The notes beneath the pieces were generated by a model that saw only the letters and a list, made by a program, of their open reading frames with translations, made no database searches and had not been told where the DNA came from. This document shows, one piece after another, positions 8,665 to 17,297 of a stretch of DNA of 64,000 nucleotides. Origin of the DNA: Bacillus_BD oryzisoli (GTDB taxonomy: Bacteria; Bacillota; Bacilli; Bacillales; Cytobacillaceae); NCBI RefSeq assembly GCF_036670025.1, contig NZ_CP137640.1, positions 5,056,001 to 5,120,000 of the forward strand. Reading direction: 5' to 3'. How positions within the stretch are numbered: position 1 is the stretch's first letter; every line of letters begins with the position of its first letter. A program made the position numbers and the translations under genes.

Positions 8665-10074
8665 ATGTCTGATCAGGAATATAGCGAGACTGAAGGGTCT
8701 TATCCGCTGCTTCCCAATGAACGAACTTGGCGCCCTCGGGACTTATTGATGGTACTGATAAGCACATCTGTCGCTACATGGTGTTTTTTGGTTGGAGGGT
8801 ATGTTGGTCTTTATTTAAATGCAAAAATGGGAATTGCCGCATTTACGGCAGGAACGATGATTGGAATGCTGTTCGTTTCGCTTGCTGTCATTCCAATAAC
8901 TGCAAAATATGGAATTGATAGTATTACTTCCTCTAAACCGTTCTTTGGTAATCGAGGCTTTATTATCGCTTTATTACTGCAATACTTATCTGTGATTGGT
9001 TGGAATTCGATTCGCATCATTTTCTTTACCAAAGCAGCTACTCACATATTGGTGCTTTCAAATGTATTTAGTGAAACGATGAGTTCTATATTACTATCCT
9101 TACTTGCTATAGTAGCTGTCATAACCATCTGGTTTTTAATGAAGCTTGGATCGAGGGCAGTTAAGCATTTATCTACTATCCTTGCTATTCCGACTATCCT
9201 AATTGGAATATGGATGTTAATAATGATTATAAATATCTTTGGTTATCAAACAATTACTGAAGTTAAACCAGCCTATTCCTCTAATGATCGATTGTGGAAT
9301 TACACAACTGGCATCGAAATAGGCTTGATAAGTATAATAGCTTGGTGGCCTTATTTAGGCGGGATCGTAAGAATTGTGCCCAAAGCAAGCCAAACGACCT
9401 TACCTTCAATCATTGGACTTAGTTTTCCTGTATCTTTAATGAGTTTTATTGGTTTATTATCAGTGTTATTAATGAATGATCCAGATCCTACTAGCTGGAT
9501 GGTAGAATTAGGGGGCTCATTATATGGAACGATTGCATTAGCTTTTATTGCTGTTACCAACTTCGGATCAGCAGTGATTGGCGTTTATATCTCTTGCATA
9601 GGTTTGCGTAACTTATCTATCCTGAAAAAAAGATCATGGAACGCTACTATTTTAATTACATTAATTCCAATAGCGGTTGTGTCTGTTTTTATCCCGGAAC
9701 TTTTCTTTGATAAATTTAGTAATTTCTTAACCTTCCTAGGAGTGTTGATTGCTCCTTTAGTTGGCATTCAGATCATTGACCATTTCATCTTTCGTAAAAA
9801 GCAACTTCATGTTAAGCATTTATATGATGCAGGACCAAACTCCGTTTATTCTTTCTGGAAAGGCTGGAACCCCGCCAGTATCATCGCTTTACTTTGCGGC
9901 GTTTTAACCTATTTCTATTTATTAAATCCACTAACGTACGAGTCCCATGCACCATATCAGTATTTAACAGCCACCCTGCCTACGATGGCTGTAGGTGCTT
10001 TTGTATACTTGATTATTACGCAATTTGTCATTATCCCTTTTGGATGGGGAGGTTATAGGAAAAGAAGTAAATGA
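8665..10074 (+). CDS. NCS1-family permease (purine/cytosine/hydantoin-type)
   Basis: A 469-residue protein with about 12 hydrophobic segments. The N-terminal PLLPNERTWRPRDLLMV and following STSVATWCFLVGGYVGLYL match the NCS1 nucleobase:cation symporter pattern (N-terminal NxDLxP/RxW region before helix 1). These proteins import cytosine, allantoin, hydantoins, thiamine or related compounds. It is the second gene of a two-gene unit with the small protein at 8500. No nucleobase catabolic gene is near, so the substrate stays open. Confidence 0.88.
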   Translation: MSDQEYSETEGSYPLLPNERTWRPRDLLMVLISTSVATWCFLVGGYVGLYLNAKMGIAAFTAGTMIGMLFVSLAVIPITAKYGIDSITSSKPFFGNRGFIIALLLQYLSVIGWNSIRIIFFTKAATHILVLSNVFSETMSSILLSLLAIVAVITIWFLMKLGSRAVKHLSTILAIPTILIGIWMLIMIINIFGYQTITEVKPAYSSNDRLWNYTTGIEIGLISIIAWWPYLGGIVRIVPKASQTTLPSIIGLSFPVSLMSFIGLLSVLLMNDPDPTSWMVELGGSLYGTIALAFIAVTNFGSAVIGVYISCIGLRNLSILKKRSWNATILITLIPIAVVSVFIPELFFDKFSNFLTFLGVLIAPLVGIQIIDHFIFRKKQLHVKHLYDAGPNSVYSFWKGWNPASIIALLCGVLTYFYLLNPLTYESHAPYQYLTATLPTMAVGAFVYLIITQFVIIPFGWGGYRKRSK

Positions 10075-10201
10075 CAGAAGAAGCGAGACAGTCGAGATCG
10101 CACTGAAACAAAGTGTCGAGGAGGCTCGGCGGTTGCCCTAAGGTGCGCAAAGTGCCCGAACGGAAATCAACAAACATTAACAGAGCCAAATAAAAAGAAG
10201 C

Positions 10202-10250
10202 AAAACAAGCCCATTATTCCCACTATATTTGGATAATGGACCTGTTTTAC
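10202..10250 (+). terminator. Probable intrinsic terminator of the NCS1 unit
   Basis: Imperfect stem AAAACA..CCATTAT..CC (10202-10220) against GGATAATGGACCTGTTTT (10231-10248), followed by a short T-rich stretch. A related hairpin occurs at 27604-27647. Confidence 0.6.
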
Positions 10251-10305
10251 TCTCTATTAACATAACTTCTATTCAATTCCACAAGTGCTTATGCACAGGC
10301 AACTT

Positions 10306-10339
10306 GTGGAACAAGATTTTTCGGGCCGTCACAGCGAAC
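10306..10339. repeat. Dispersed GTCACAGTGAC-type repeat
   Basis: GTGGAACAAGATTTTTCGGG followed by CCGTCACAGCGAAC. It closely matches 57044-57078 and is related to copies at 46275-46303, 53551-53584 and 58821-58853. The end is a small palindrome (GGTCACAGTGACC in the best copy). Confidence 0.65.
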
Positions 10340-10341
10340 TA

Positions 10342-11619
10342 CTAATTCAGGTTTGTGACCGCTTCCAATTCAACCTTCTCTTTTTTCGTACGAATTCCCA
10401 TCCATACAAGCGCCCCGCAGACAGCTAAAATCAGGGCCATTAAATAGAAGGCATAGTGGAAACCAGTTCCCATATTCGAAGCACCTTCGATCATAACACC
10501 CGTTACATAAGGGCCAACCATTCCACCGATTGAACCAGCTGCTACAAAAATCCCTTGCGCCTTTCCATGATGCTGCGGGTGAATAATTTCAACAATAATA
10601 GCTGGACCTAATACTAAGATAACTGATCCCATTGTTAAACCTAGTGATAAAAAGGTGACAGCTAAAGCAGGGGTCGTTGCCAAGCTGCCTAAGAAATAAG
10701 CAAGCCCCCCTATCAATACCACTGGTCCCATCACAAAGACTCTTGATCGAACCATACTCCCAGTTTTACGGTATATTCTGTCGGAAAGCATTGAAAAAAG
10801 TAATTGGGATGCCATGATCAATATACCTGGCATGGTTACAGCTAAAGACATGCCAGCGTTCCCTAATTTTAAAACGGTTGCAAAATAATTAGGGGCCCAG
10901 GACATGAAAACGGACATCGACCAATAGGCAGTAAAACCGCAGATGATGACAATTAAGAAGTTCTTAGAAAATAAGGAAGGAATAAAACTAACTTTAGTAT
11001 TCGAGCTCACTTGTAAAGTCTGTTTCTCTTCAACCGTATCCGGTTTTTCTTTCCCAAAGAATATCCAAAGCACTAACCAAATCAACGTAAGAATACCTGC
11101 TGCTAGAAATTGTGAACGCCAGCCATAATGTGTAATGAGATAGATACAAATGGGTGCTGAAACAGCTAAAAAGACAGGTGCACCAATAGAGACAAGAGAA
11201 AGTCCTGTTCCCGTTTTTTCTTTTGGAAGCCATTTAGACGCAGCGGTCATAGCTAATGCATATGATGGACCTTCTGCTATACCAAGAATAATTCGTGTTA
11301 ATAATAGAATCGGCAAGCTGTAAATAAACATCGTTGAAAATTGAACGGCTGCCCATAAAACAACAATAATCGTAATCACGTGCTTTGTTCCCATCTTGTC
11401 TGCCATTGATCCGCCAAAAATAGCAGAAACGGCAAACATCCAATAGAAAGCACTGCCAATCAATCCCCACTCCGTTGGTGATAGCCCTAATTCATCCATG
11501 ATAGGTACTGATGCATATCCAATCATCGCTTTTTCTACATTACTAATCCCTATCATTAAAAATAACAACAATATCATCGTCCATGCTTTTTTGGTTATTT
11601 TTGAGTTTAATTTCTCCAT
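10342..11619 (-). CDS. MFS transporter, ACS (anion:cation symporter) family
   Basis: A 425-residue protein with the ACS pattern: GISNVEKAMIGYASVPIMDELGLSPTEWGLIGSAFYW at the N-terminus, RIILGIAEGPSYALAMTAASKWLP near helix 4, and GWRSQFLAAG. ACS members import hexuronates, galactonate, aromatic acids and other organic anions. It lies downstream of alcohol and aldehyde dehydrogenase genes on the same strand, so it probably feeds the same pathway with an acid or alcohol substrate. Its ATG is preceded by AGGGAGAGATAAAAGGG. Confidence 0.87.
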   Translation of the reverse strand: MEKLNSKITKKAWTMILLLFLMIGISNVEKAMIGYASVPIMDELGLSPTEWGLIGSAFYWMFAVSAIFGGSMADKMGTKHVITIIVVLWAAVQFSTMFIYSLPILLLTRIILGIAEGPSYALAMTAASKWLPKEKTGTGLSLVSIGAPVFLAVSAPICIYLITHYGWRSQFLAAGILTLIWLVLWIFFGKEKPDTVEEKQTLQVSSNTKVSFIPSLFSKNFLIVIICGFTAYWSMSVFMSWAPNYFATVLKLGNAGMSLAVTMPGILIMASQLLFSMLSDRIYRKTGSMVRSRVFVMGPVVLIGGLAYFLGSLATTPALAVTFLSLGLTMGSVILVLGPAIIVEIIHPQHHGKAQGIFVAAGSIGGMVGPYVTGVMIEGASNMGTGFHYAFYLMALILAVCGALVWMGIRTKKEKVELEAVTNLN

Positions 11620-11896
11620 CCCTTTTATCTCTCCCTAATTCGCAACGAAAATTCCTATCTCATTTTTTAGAATGATAGATGAGTAGATAGAAACCTTTCG
11701 AAACATATGTTTAAAATAAATTTCACCCATTTATTTCATTACTAATTGATCATCTTTTTAAAAAAAGTCATCATCAGTTTCTCATTTAGGAGTTTCGAGA
11801 TGGTTCAATTTGAGTATATTCACGATGAAAAATCACAACTCATTAAAACTCCAATCACCACAAACCCAACCATTACCACTGTTAAGAAAAGCTTTA

Positions 11897-12940
11897 TTAA
11901 AAACGGTCAACCACTGATATACCTACATTCGAATACTCGCTCATTCCGGCGATGACACCATATGCCTCATCTAAAGACACACACTGAGATACTAATTGAC
12001 TAGGATCAATCTGAACGCTTTCTATTAGGTTGAACATAGCTGGATAACGTGATGTTGGCATACCTGAGCTTCCCATTACCTGAATCTCTTTGGCAACAAT
12101 CATATCAATCGGAAGCGAAATAAATCCCTTTTCCTTTTTGGTCGTCAACCCGATTTGCAGATGACGGCCGCGTTTTCCTAGACTTAAAATGGCTTTCTGA
12201 CAGGTTTCTGAAATTCCTAAGGCATCGACAGATACATCCGCTCCACCTTTCGTGATTTCACGAACGGCCTCAACAGGATCGTGATACGCTCCATTTACCG
12301 TGATATGGGCGCCTAATTGTTTTGCCAGCTCTAATTTATCCTCTCCAATATCTACTGCAATTACCTTTGCACCAAGGGAGCTCGCTAGTTGTATGGCCGA
12401 TAAGCCTACACCGCCACATCCATGGATCACGACCCATTCACCGGCTTGAACCTTTACTTGGTCTACGATCCCATGATAAGCGGTGACAAAACGGCATCCT
12501 AATGAAGCAGCCGATACAAAATCCATCGATTCTGGTAAATAAACGAGATTCCCGTCTGCATTCGGAACGTGGACATACTGACTATATCCTCCCCAATAGC
12601 TGATTCCTGGAATCACACGGTTATCACATAGATTATGATGGCCTCCTAAACAATGTGGGCAGGTATTATCACTCTGAGCAACAGGAACAATGACTTTGTC
12701 ACCCTTTTGAAACTTCCTCACTTGACTTCCGACTTCCTCAACGATTCCTGTAAATTCATGGCCCATGACATGCGGGAATTCTTTTACCACATTTGCATCT
12801 CCCGCCCATATATGCCAATCACTGCGGCAAATTCCATTAGCTATCACTTTGATGATGACTCCATCTGGTGTTAGGGTTGGATCAGAAACCTCTTTTACCG
12901 ACATCGGCTTTCCTGTTTCTTCTAATAATAGGGCACGCAT
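11897..12940 (-). CDS. Zinc-dependent alcohol dehydrogenase (MDR superfamily)
   Basis: A 347-residue medium-chain dehydrogenase. Catalytic zinc ligands are Cys38 (GICRSDWH) and His61-Glu62 (GHEFTGIVEEVG). The structural zinc loop has three of the usual four cysteines (C94, C97, C105). The Rossmann motif GCGGVGL is at about 174-180, followed by an acidic residue favouring NAD. The start has a GAGGAGGAATAAATC site. It sits in a row with an aldehyde dehydrogenase and an iron-type ADH, consistent with stepwise oxidation of an alcohol. Confidence 0.92.
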   Translation of the reverse strand: MRALLLEETGKPMSVKEVSDPTLTPDGVIIKVIANGICRSDWHIWAGDANVVKEFPHVMGHEFTGIVEEVGSQVRKFQKGDKVIVPVAQSDNTCPHCLGGHHNLCDNRVIPGISYWGGYSQYVHVPNADGNLVYLPESMDFVSAASLGCRFVTAYHGIVDQVKVQAGEWVVIHGCGGVGLSAIQLASSLGAKVIAVDIGEDKLELAKQLGAHITVNGAYHDPVEAVREITKGGADVSVDALGISETCQKAILSLGKRGRHLQIGLTTKKEKGFISLPIDMIVAKEIQVMGSSGMPTSRYPAMFNLIESVQIDPSQLVSQCVSLDEAYGVIAGMSEYSNVGISVVDRF

Positions 12941-13028
12941 GATTTATTCCTCCTCGATCAATGGTCAACCCGTTGGCAGGGTTCAAAAATTTTTCCTTCA
13001 CCTTATTTATACAAATAGTAAATATTTT

Positions 13029-14495
13029 TTAATTCAAAGTTCTTTTATGGTAGGTAATACTATGGTAGTTTACATATTCCTGTAAGCCAGACATTCCTCG
13101 TTCCCAGCCAATGCCGCTTCTTTTTACTCCGCCAAAAGGAACAAAATTCATACCAAGAGGAGAGTCAATGCTTCCATTAATCCCTGTGCAGCCAGCTTCG
13201 ATTTTCCTAGCAACTCTAAGTCCCTTCTCGTAATCCGATGTCCAAACAGAAGATCCGAGACCATACTCTGTATCGTTTACCATTCGGAGCACTTCTTCTT
13301 CGTTTTTGTACGATATCAATGGAACAACGGGACCAAACTGTTCACATTGAACAATCTCTTGATGATTCTTCACATGGGTAACAACCGTCGGATGGATGTA
13401 ATAGCCATTATTCCAGTTTTCTGGTTCAAGCTTCGTACCTAATTCTGTTACTCGCGCATATTGCTTTGCCCTTTGAATGAGGGAGGTAACATACTGATAT
13501 TGGTGTTGATTATTAACCGGTCCGAATGTAGCATCTGGATTTAAGCCATGACCAATCTTATAGTGATCCACATAGCTCATAAAAATTTCACAAGCATCCT
13601 TATATAGTTTTTCTGGAAGATAGATTCTCTTTGTCGCTACACATACTTGTCCAGAACGTCTAAACGTTAACTCCGAAATTTCTCGTAAAACCTCTTCTAA
13701 ATTGGCATCATCTAAAATGATGGCAGGATCATTTCCACCTAATTCAAAGTGCAATCGTTTTAACGAATCCGCAGCGGATTTCATAATGCTAATAGCCGTT
13801 TTTTCTCCGCCAGTCAACGTAATTTTTCGTACAAGCGGATGGGATGTTAGGGCTTCACCAACCTCCATTTCTCCATGAACAATGTTGATGACACCTGGCG
13901 GAAGTAGTTTTGACATTTCTCTAAAAGCCAAGGTAACTGCCAAGGATGCGTTAGGAGATGGTTTAAGTACAACGGTATTTCCCGTTATTAAAATGGGAAG
14001 GACTTTCCCCATCGCAATTCCCATCGGTACATTCCAAGGGGTAATCGCAGCCACTACTCCTAGTGGAACTTTTTCAATCATGATACGTGTGTGTTCATCC
14101 TCAGCATATTTAGGTTCAAAAAATTCCTGTGCCAGTTTTACCGTTTCACGAATAGACATGATGGATGCCATGATATCTCTGTTACATGCCGATAAAAGCA
14201 TGCCGGTTTCTTTTGTCAGTAAAGTTGCATATTCATTAGTGCCTTTTTCAAGCATATTTGCTGCCTCTAATAGCAGCTGAGCTCTTTGTTCAAAAGTTAT
14301 TTCCCGCCAAGAAAGAAAGGCTTGATGTGCCGTTTTAACTGCTTGATCGACGTGATGGGCTCTTCCTTGAGCTACGTTACCAGCAATATCCGTTAACCTT
14401 CCAGGATCAACAACGTCTCTATACTGATCTGTTTTCACATCTTCATGATTAATCCATAAATCAACATGCTTTACATCGACTTGATTTATATTCAA
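13029..14495 (-). CDS. Aldehyde dehydrogenase family protein
   Basis: A 488-residue NAD(P)-dependent aldehyde dehydrogenase of usual length. Catalytic Glu251 lies in FELGGNDPAI, catalytic Cys285 in SGQVCVATKR, and the PWNVP cofactor motif is at about 153-157. It converts an aldehyde to an acid; benzaldehyde/vanillin-like and succinate-semialdehyde-like enzymes share this arrangement. It lies between Fe-ADH (upstream) and Zn-ADH (downstream), all minus strand, forming one functional cluster. Confidence 0.92.
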   Translation of the reverse strand: MNINQVDVKHVDLWINHEDVKTDQYRDVVDPGRLTDIAGNVAQGRAHHVDQAVKTAHQAFLSWREITFEQRAQLLLEAANMLEKGTNEYATLLTKETGMLLSACNRDIMASIMSIRETVKLAQEFFEPKYAEDEHTRIMIEKVPLGVVAAITPWNVPMGIAMGKVLPILITGNTVVLKPSPNASLAVTLAFREMSKLLPPGVINIVHGEMEVGEALTSHPLVRKITLTGGEKTAISIMKSAADSLKRLHFELGGNDPAIILDDANLEEVLREISELTFRRSGQVCVATKRIYLPEKLYKDACEIFMSYVDHYKIGHGLNPDATFGPVNNQHQYQYVTSLIQRAKQYARVTELGTKLEPENWNNGYYIHPTVVTHVKNHQEIVQCEQFGPVVPLISYKNEEEVLRMVNDTEYGLGSSVWTSDYEKGLRVARKIEAGCTGINGSIDSPLGMNFVPFGGVKRSGIGWERGMSGLQEYVNYHSITYHKRTLN

Positions 14496-14673
14496 ACTTT
14501 TAACCTCTTCTCTTCGTGGTATTTTTTCAAAATATTCTGAAATAATAAGGCGTAATAATTACCCTTGTTCAATGGGTCTTAAATAGGACTTGTTCGTTTT
14601 CGGATGATTGGTTTTAATAAAACAGTTTTAATGTAACACCAAAGATTCAACCATCATAATCAGTGGACTTTTC

Positions 14674-15852
14674 TTACCGTGCCTCTAACTGCCTTTCACA
14701 GCTAATGTCATACGAGTTCGATAGAATCCTAATGGCATCTTCTTTTTCCAATGATCTAGGAGAAAATACAGAAGGTTTATAGAATAGATCTATGTTAGCC
14801 AACATCTCGTCCTTGTTAGGAATATAGGAATTCATCGATGGCATATTCACATCTTTATACAGTGATCTCACGGTGTTTCTCGTTATAACTCCAATTTCTT
14901 CTGCTGATGCTTCAGGAGGAATCTCCGCTCCTAGGGCTTCTGCTACTAAGCGAACTTTATCTGGCGCAGCAGGTGCTATAAAAGAAAGAGCTTCCGCTAA
15001 TAGAAAGGACACGGCATTACCATGCGGGATCGGATAAACACTGCTTAGTGGTGAACCTAAGTCGTGAGGTATCCCACCAAAAGGTCCTCTAAGTGACATG
15101 CCTGCTAGAGTCGCAGCCAAAGCCATGCCTTCGCGGGCTTCAAGATTGGATCCATCATGTACGGCTGTACGTAAATGTTTTCCAACAAGTGTGATGGCCT
15201 CTAATCCCAAAACATCACTAATTCTGTTACTGCTTTTAGACGTTACTGCCTCAACAGCATGGCATAACGTATCAAATCCTGTTAATGCTGTAATCGCAGA
15301 CGGGAGATTTTCATGAAGCTCAGGATCAATAATACCCAAACTGATTCCACATATAATTGGTCTCTTACCATGGGTCATACTGTCGGTGATCACGCCCCCA
15401 GGAGTGGCTTCACTCCCTGTGCCTGCTGTCGTTGGCATGACAATGAGCGGTTTCATCATTTTCTCATCAAGTGGCGGCGAGTCTAATTTTGCATAATAAT
15501 TGCTTATAGGACCAGGATACGATAATAAGATTCTCACTCCTTTTCCTGTATCCAAAGAACTCCCTCCTCCTATTGCCAGGATGCCGTTTACGTTTTCTCC
15601 TAGACCCAGTTCTCCTGCCTCATTTATTGAATAATCAGGCGGGTTAGGTTCTACCTTATCGTAAGTTACAATTTCAATACCGCATGAAGTAACATAATCT
15701 GTTATTCTATCCACAATACCTGCAGACTTTATCCCCTTATCATAGATGAAAAGAACTTTTGTCACTCCCATTTCTTTTAGCTTTTCACCTACATTTTTAG
15801 AAGTTCCATTCCCAAAAAGTAATTTGTTCGGACTATCAAATACACTTGGCAT
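14674..15852 (-). CDS. Iron-containing alcohol dehydrogenase
   Basis: A 392-residue group III ADH. It shows the nucleotide-binding GGGSSLDTGKG (about 95-105), PTTAGTGSEAT, and the metal-binding region GFDTLCHAVEA followed by HDLGSP..YPIPHGNA. Start at ATG 15852 with AGGGAGGAATAAGG. A 24-bp perfect palindrome lies 94 bp upstream, the likely operator of the MarR regulator at 16013. Reduction or oxidation of a short-chain alcohol, hydroxyacid or maleylacetate-type substrate is possible. Confidence 0.92.
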   Translation of the reverse strand: MPSVFDSPNKLLFGNGTSKNVGEKLKEMGVTKVLFIYDKGIKSAGIVDRITDYVTSCGIEIVTYDKVEPNPPDYSINEAGELGLGENVNGILAIGGGSSLDTGKGVRILLSYPGPISNYYAKLDSPPLDEKMMKPLIVMPTTAGTGSEATPGGVITDSMTHGKRPIICGISLGIIDPELHENLPSAITALTGFDTLCHAVEAVTSKSSNRISDVLGLEAITLVGKHLRTAVHDGSNLEAREGMALAATLAGMSLRGPFGGIPHDLGSPLSSVYPIPHGNAVSFLLAEALSFIAPAAPDKVRLVAEALGAEIPPEASAEEIGVITRNTVRSLYKDVNMPSMNSYIPNKDEMLANIDLFYKPSVFSPRSLEKEDAIRILSNSYDISCERQLEAR

Positions 15853-15945
15853 GATCCTTATTCCTCCCTTTTATTTTCCTATTCATTCAAGCTAGTAAAC
15901 TTTTATTGGATGACCTCCTTTTATAAAATAAAAACATATATCATA

Positions 15946-15969
15946 AATTAGTCAGTATACTGACTAATT
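15946..15969. promoter_or_regulatory. 24-bp perfect palindrome, likely MarR operator for the dehydrogenase cluster
   Basis: AATTAGTCAGTA/TACTGACTAATT is a perfect inverted repeat between the MarR gene stop and the Fe-ADH start. The same TAGTCAG core recurs in two diverged copies upstream of the MarR gene. Confidence 0.75.
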
Positions 15970-16012
15970 AGGAAAAACATTCTTATCGTTATAAATGCTA
16001 AAAAATCAACCT

Positions 16013-16432
16013 CTACTTACAATTTCTTATTTTCTTAAGAGCAGTAATTAAGCACTCTCGCTCCTGATCTGTTAAATCTTTCGTTAAAAATCTATTTACC
16101 TCCACAGCCTGTTCCAGCATAGCCTCTTTAATGGCAAGTGCTTTCTCTGTTATATAAATCAAACTAGACCGTTTGTCAGATGGATTAACTCCTTTTCTTA
16201 TATAACCTGATGCTTCCAGTTTATTTACAATACCACTGATGGTTGTTCGATCCTTTTGAATCATTTCACCTAATTGCAGCTGATTAATACCATCCTTCTT
16301 AAATAAATAAGTAAGAGCAACCGCTTGTTCCGGTGTCAGACTATATTCTGACAATCTCTCCTGAGAAAGTGCAAAGGCTGTTTGGTTACACTTGGAAAGT
16401 AAAAAAGATAAACTTTCGTTGAGTTCAAACAT
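16013..16432 (-). CDS. MarR-family transcriptional regulator
   Basis: A 139-residue winged-helix protein. The DNA-binding part spans about residues 40-100: INQLQLGEMIQKDRTTISGIVNKLEASGYIRKGVNPSDKRS, with the wing DKRSS typical of MarR. Such repressors sense phenolics or other small ligands. It is transcribed in the same direction as, and just upstream of, the Fe-ADH/ALDH/ADH/MFS cluster. Palindromes both upstream of the cluster and upstream of itself suggest it represses both. Confidence 0.92.
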   Translation of the reverse strand: MFELNESLSFLLSKCNQTAFALSQERLSEYSLTPEQAVALTYLFKKDGINQLQLGEMIQKDRTTISGIVNKLEASGYIRKGVNPSDKRSSLIYITEKALAIKEAMLEQAVEVNRFLTKDLTDQERECLITALKKIRNCK

Positions 16433-16501
16433 TAAAAAAGACTCCTATCAAAATAAATTGGTTTTGGTATCTATTCAATCTAGTTCATTTCTATTTTATA
16501 T

Positions 16502-16568
16502 CAAATAATCAGTATGCTGACTATTTGAATATTAGCACAGCTTAATTATTTAGTCAATATTCAGATTA
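16502..16568. promoter_or_regulatory. Two diverged copies of the MarR palindrome upstream of marR
   Basis: Copy 1, 16502-16527: CAAATA.TCAG.AT.CTGA.TATTTG. Copy 2, 16551-16568: TAGTCAATATTCAGATTA, matching 14 of 18 bases of the perfect site at 15946-15969. They lie 70-136 bp upstream of the regulator start, suggesting autoregulation. Confidence 0.65.
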
Positions 16569-16911
16569 TTTAATATATTTATAGTGATATTTAATGTGAG
16601 AGAGTACGCGAAACCCTCGTGTCCCTTGCCTCAACCTCCATTTGGAAGGAGAAGAACCGCCCCCTGCTTCTTTCAAAAATATAGTCCTTGATAAAACCTG
16701 TATACTATTCCCGCTGCACAACAAAATCTGCAAGTTCATTAATACTAAGAAATTCCTTGCATCGATTGCGGATTAGTTTTGAAACGAGGGGGCGGTTCTC
16801 GCGTTTCAATTAAGGTATTTTCCCCAAAATAACTCCTCAAAATCCACTATTATTTTCCATAACATCGAAAAAAAGTGCCCTGAGAATTGTCTCAATGAAA
16901 GTTAACGCAGT
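16569..16911. other. Intergenic region with an inverted-repeat element, no gene
   Basis: About 340 bp between MarR and the SET-domain gene. It holds the inverted pair at 16653-16799. On the minus strand, 16700-16770 can be read as IRNRCKEFLSINELADFVV before a stop, which could be a coding remnant but is too short to name. Confidence 0.45.
16653..16799. repeat. 147-bp element bounded by inverted repeats (AGAACCGCCCCC)
   Basis: Left end AGAACCGCCCCCTGCTTCTT (16653-16672) and right end GAAACGAGGGGGCGGTTCT (16781-16799) are near-perfect inverted copies. The left end plus its flank (16638-16674) almost repeats at 27683-27721. The arrangement resembles REP doublets or a small non-autonomous element. 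Confidence 0.6.
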
Positions 16912-17283
16912 TTACTCTATGACTTCAAACCATAATGGAGACTGATCCATTGGGTCTCCATTGTAATTGACCACGAGTTCTTCTCCCTCACGAATATCTT
17001 CCCTTGCATAGAAGTCTATCGATTTGTTTTCAATATTCGTAATATACCCTACATTTGGAGTGTATGAGTGATTGTATAAAGAGCCATATCCTAAAGCGAG
17101 AGCTTTATCGTCGTCCCAACGGAAAATATAGTTCACAAGAACACTTTCCCTCATTTGTTTCCATTCAACTTTAGGAATGATAATCACTGGTGCTACCTCA
17201 ATGAATTCGTCCTTCTCAATATTACGGGCCGCAAATATCCCACGACCATATTTCTCCGTATATTTCATAACGATGGGTCCCAA
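16912..17283 (-). CDS. SET-domain protein (short, 123 aa)
   Basis: A compact SET domain: GRGIFAARNIEKDEFI at about 13-28 (cofactor side), NHSYTPN at 71-77 (the NHS/xxN core that binds S-adenosylmethionine) and GEELVVNYNG at 100-109 (catalytic tyrosine strand). SET enzymes are lysine methyltransferases. The likely start is TTG 17283, 8 bases after AAGGAGG; the ATG at 17268 is too far. It begins 14 bp after the cotH stop and is almost certainly in one transcript with cotH. No post-SET cysteines are present. The substrate is unknown; see the Lys-rich protein at 18585. Confidence 0.88.
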   Translation of the reverse strand: MGPIVMKYTEKYGRGIFAARNIEKDEFIEVAPVIIIPKVEWKQMRESVLVNYIFRWDDDKALALGYGSLYNHSYTPNVGYITNIENKSIDFYAREDIREGEELVVNYNGDPMDQSPLWFEVIE

Positions 17284-17297
17284 AAGTATTTCCTCCT

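Noticed and set aside
10075..10160. GC-rich stretch after the NCS1 gene considered as an RNA gene
   Set aside because: No tRNA fold or known RNA motif found; probably a remnant or repeat.
11746..11955. 69-residue plus-strand frame between MFS and Zn-ADH genes
   Set aside because: No ribosome site and overlaps the ADH 3' end antisense.
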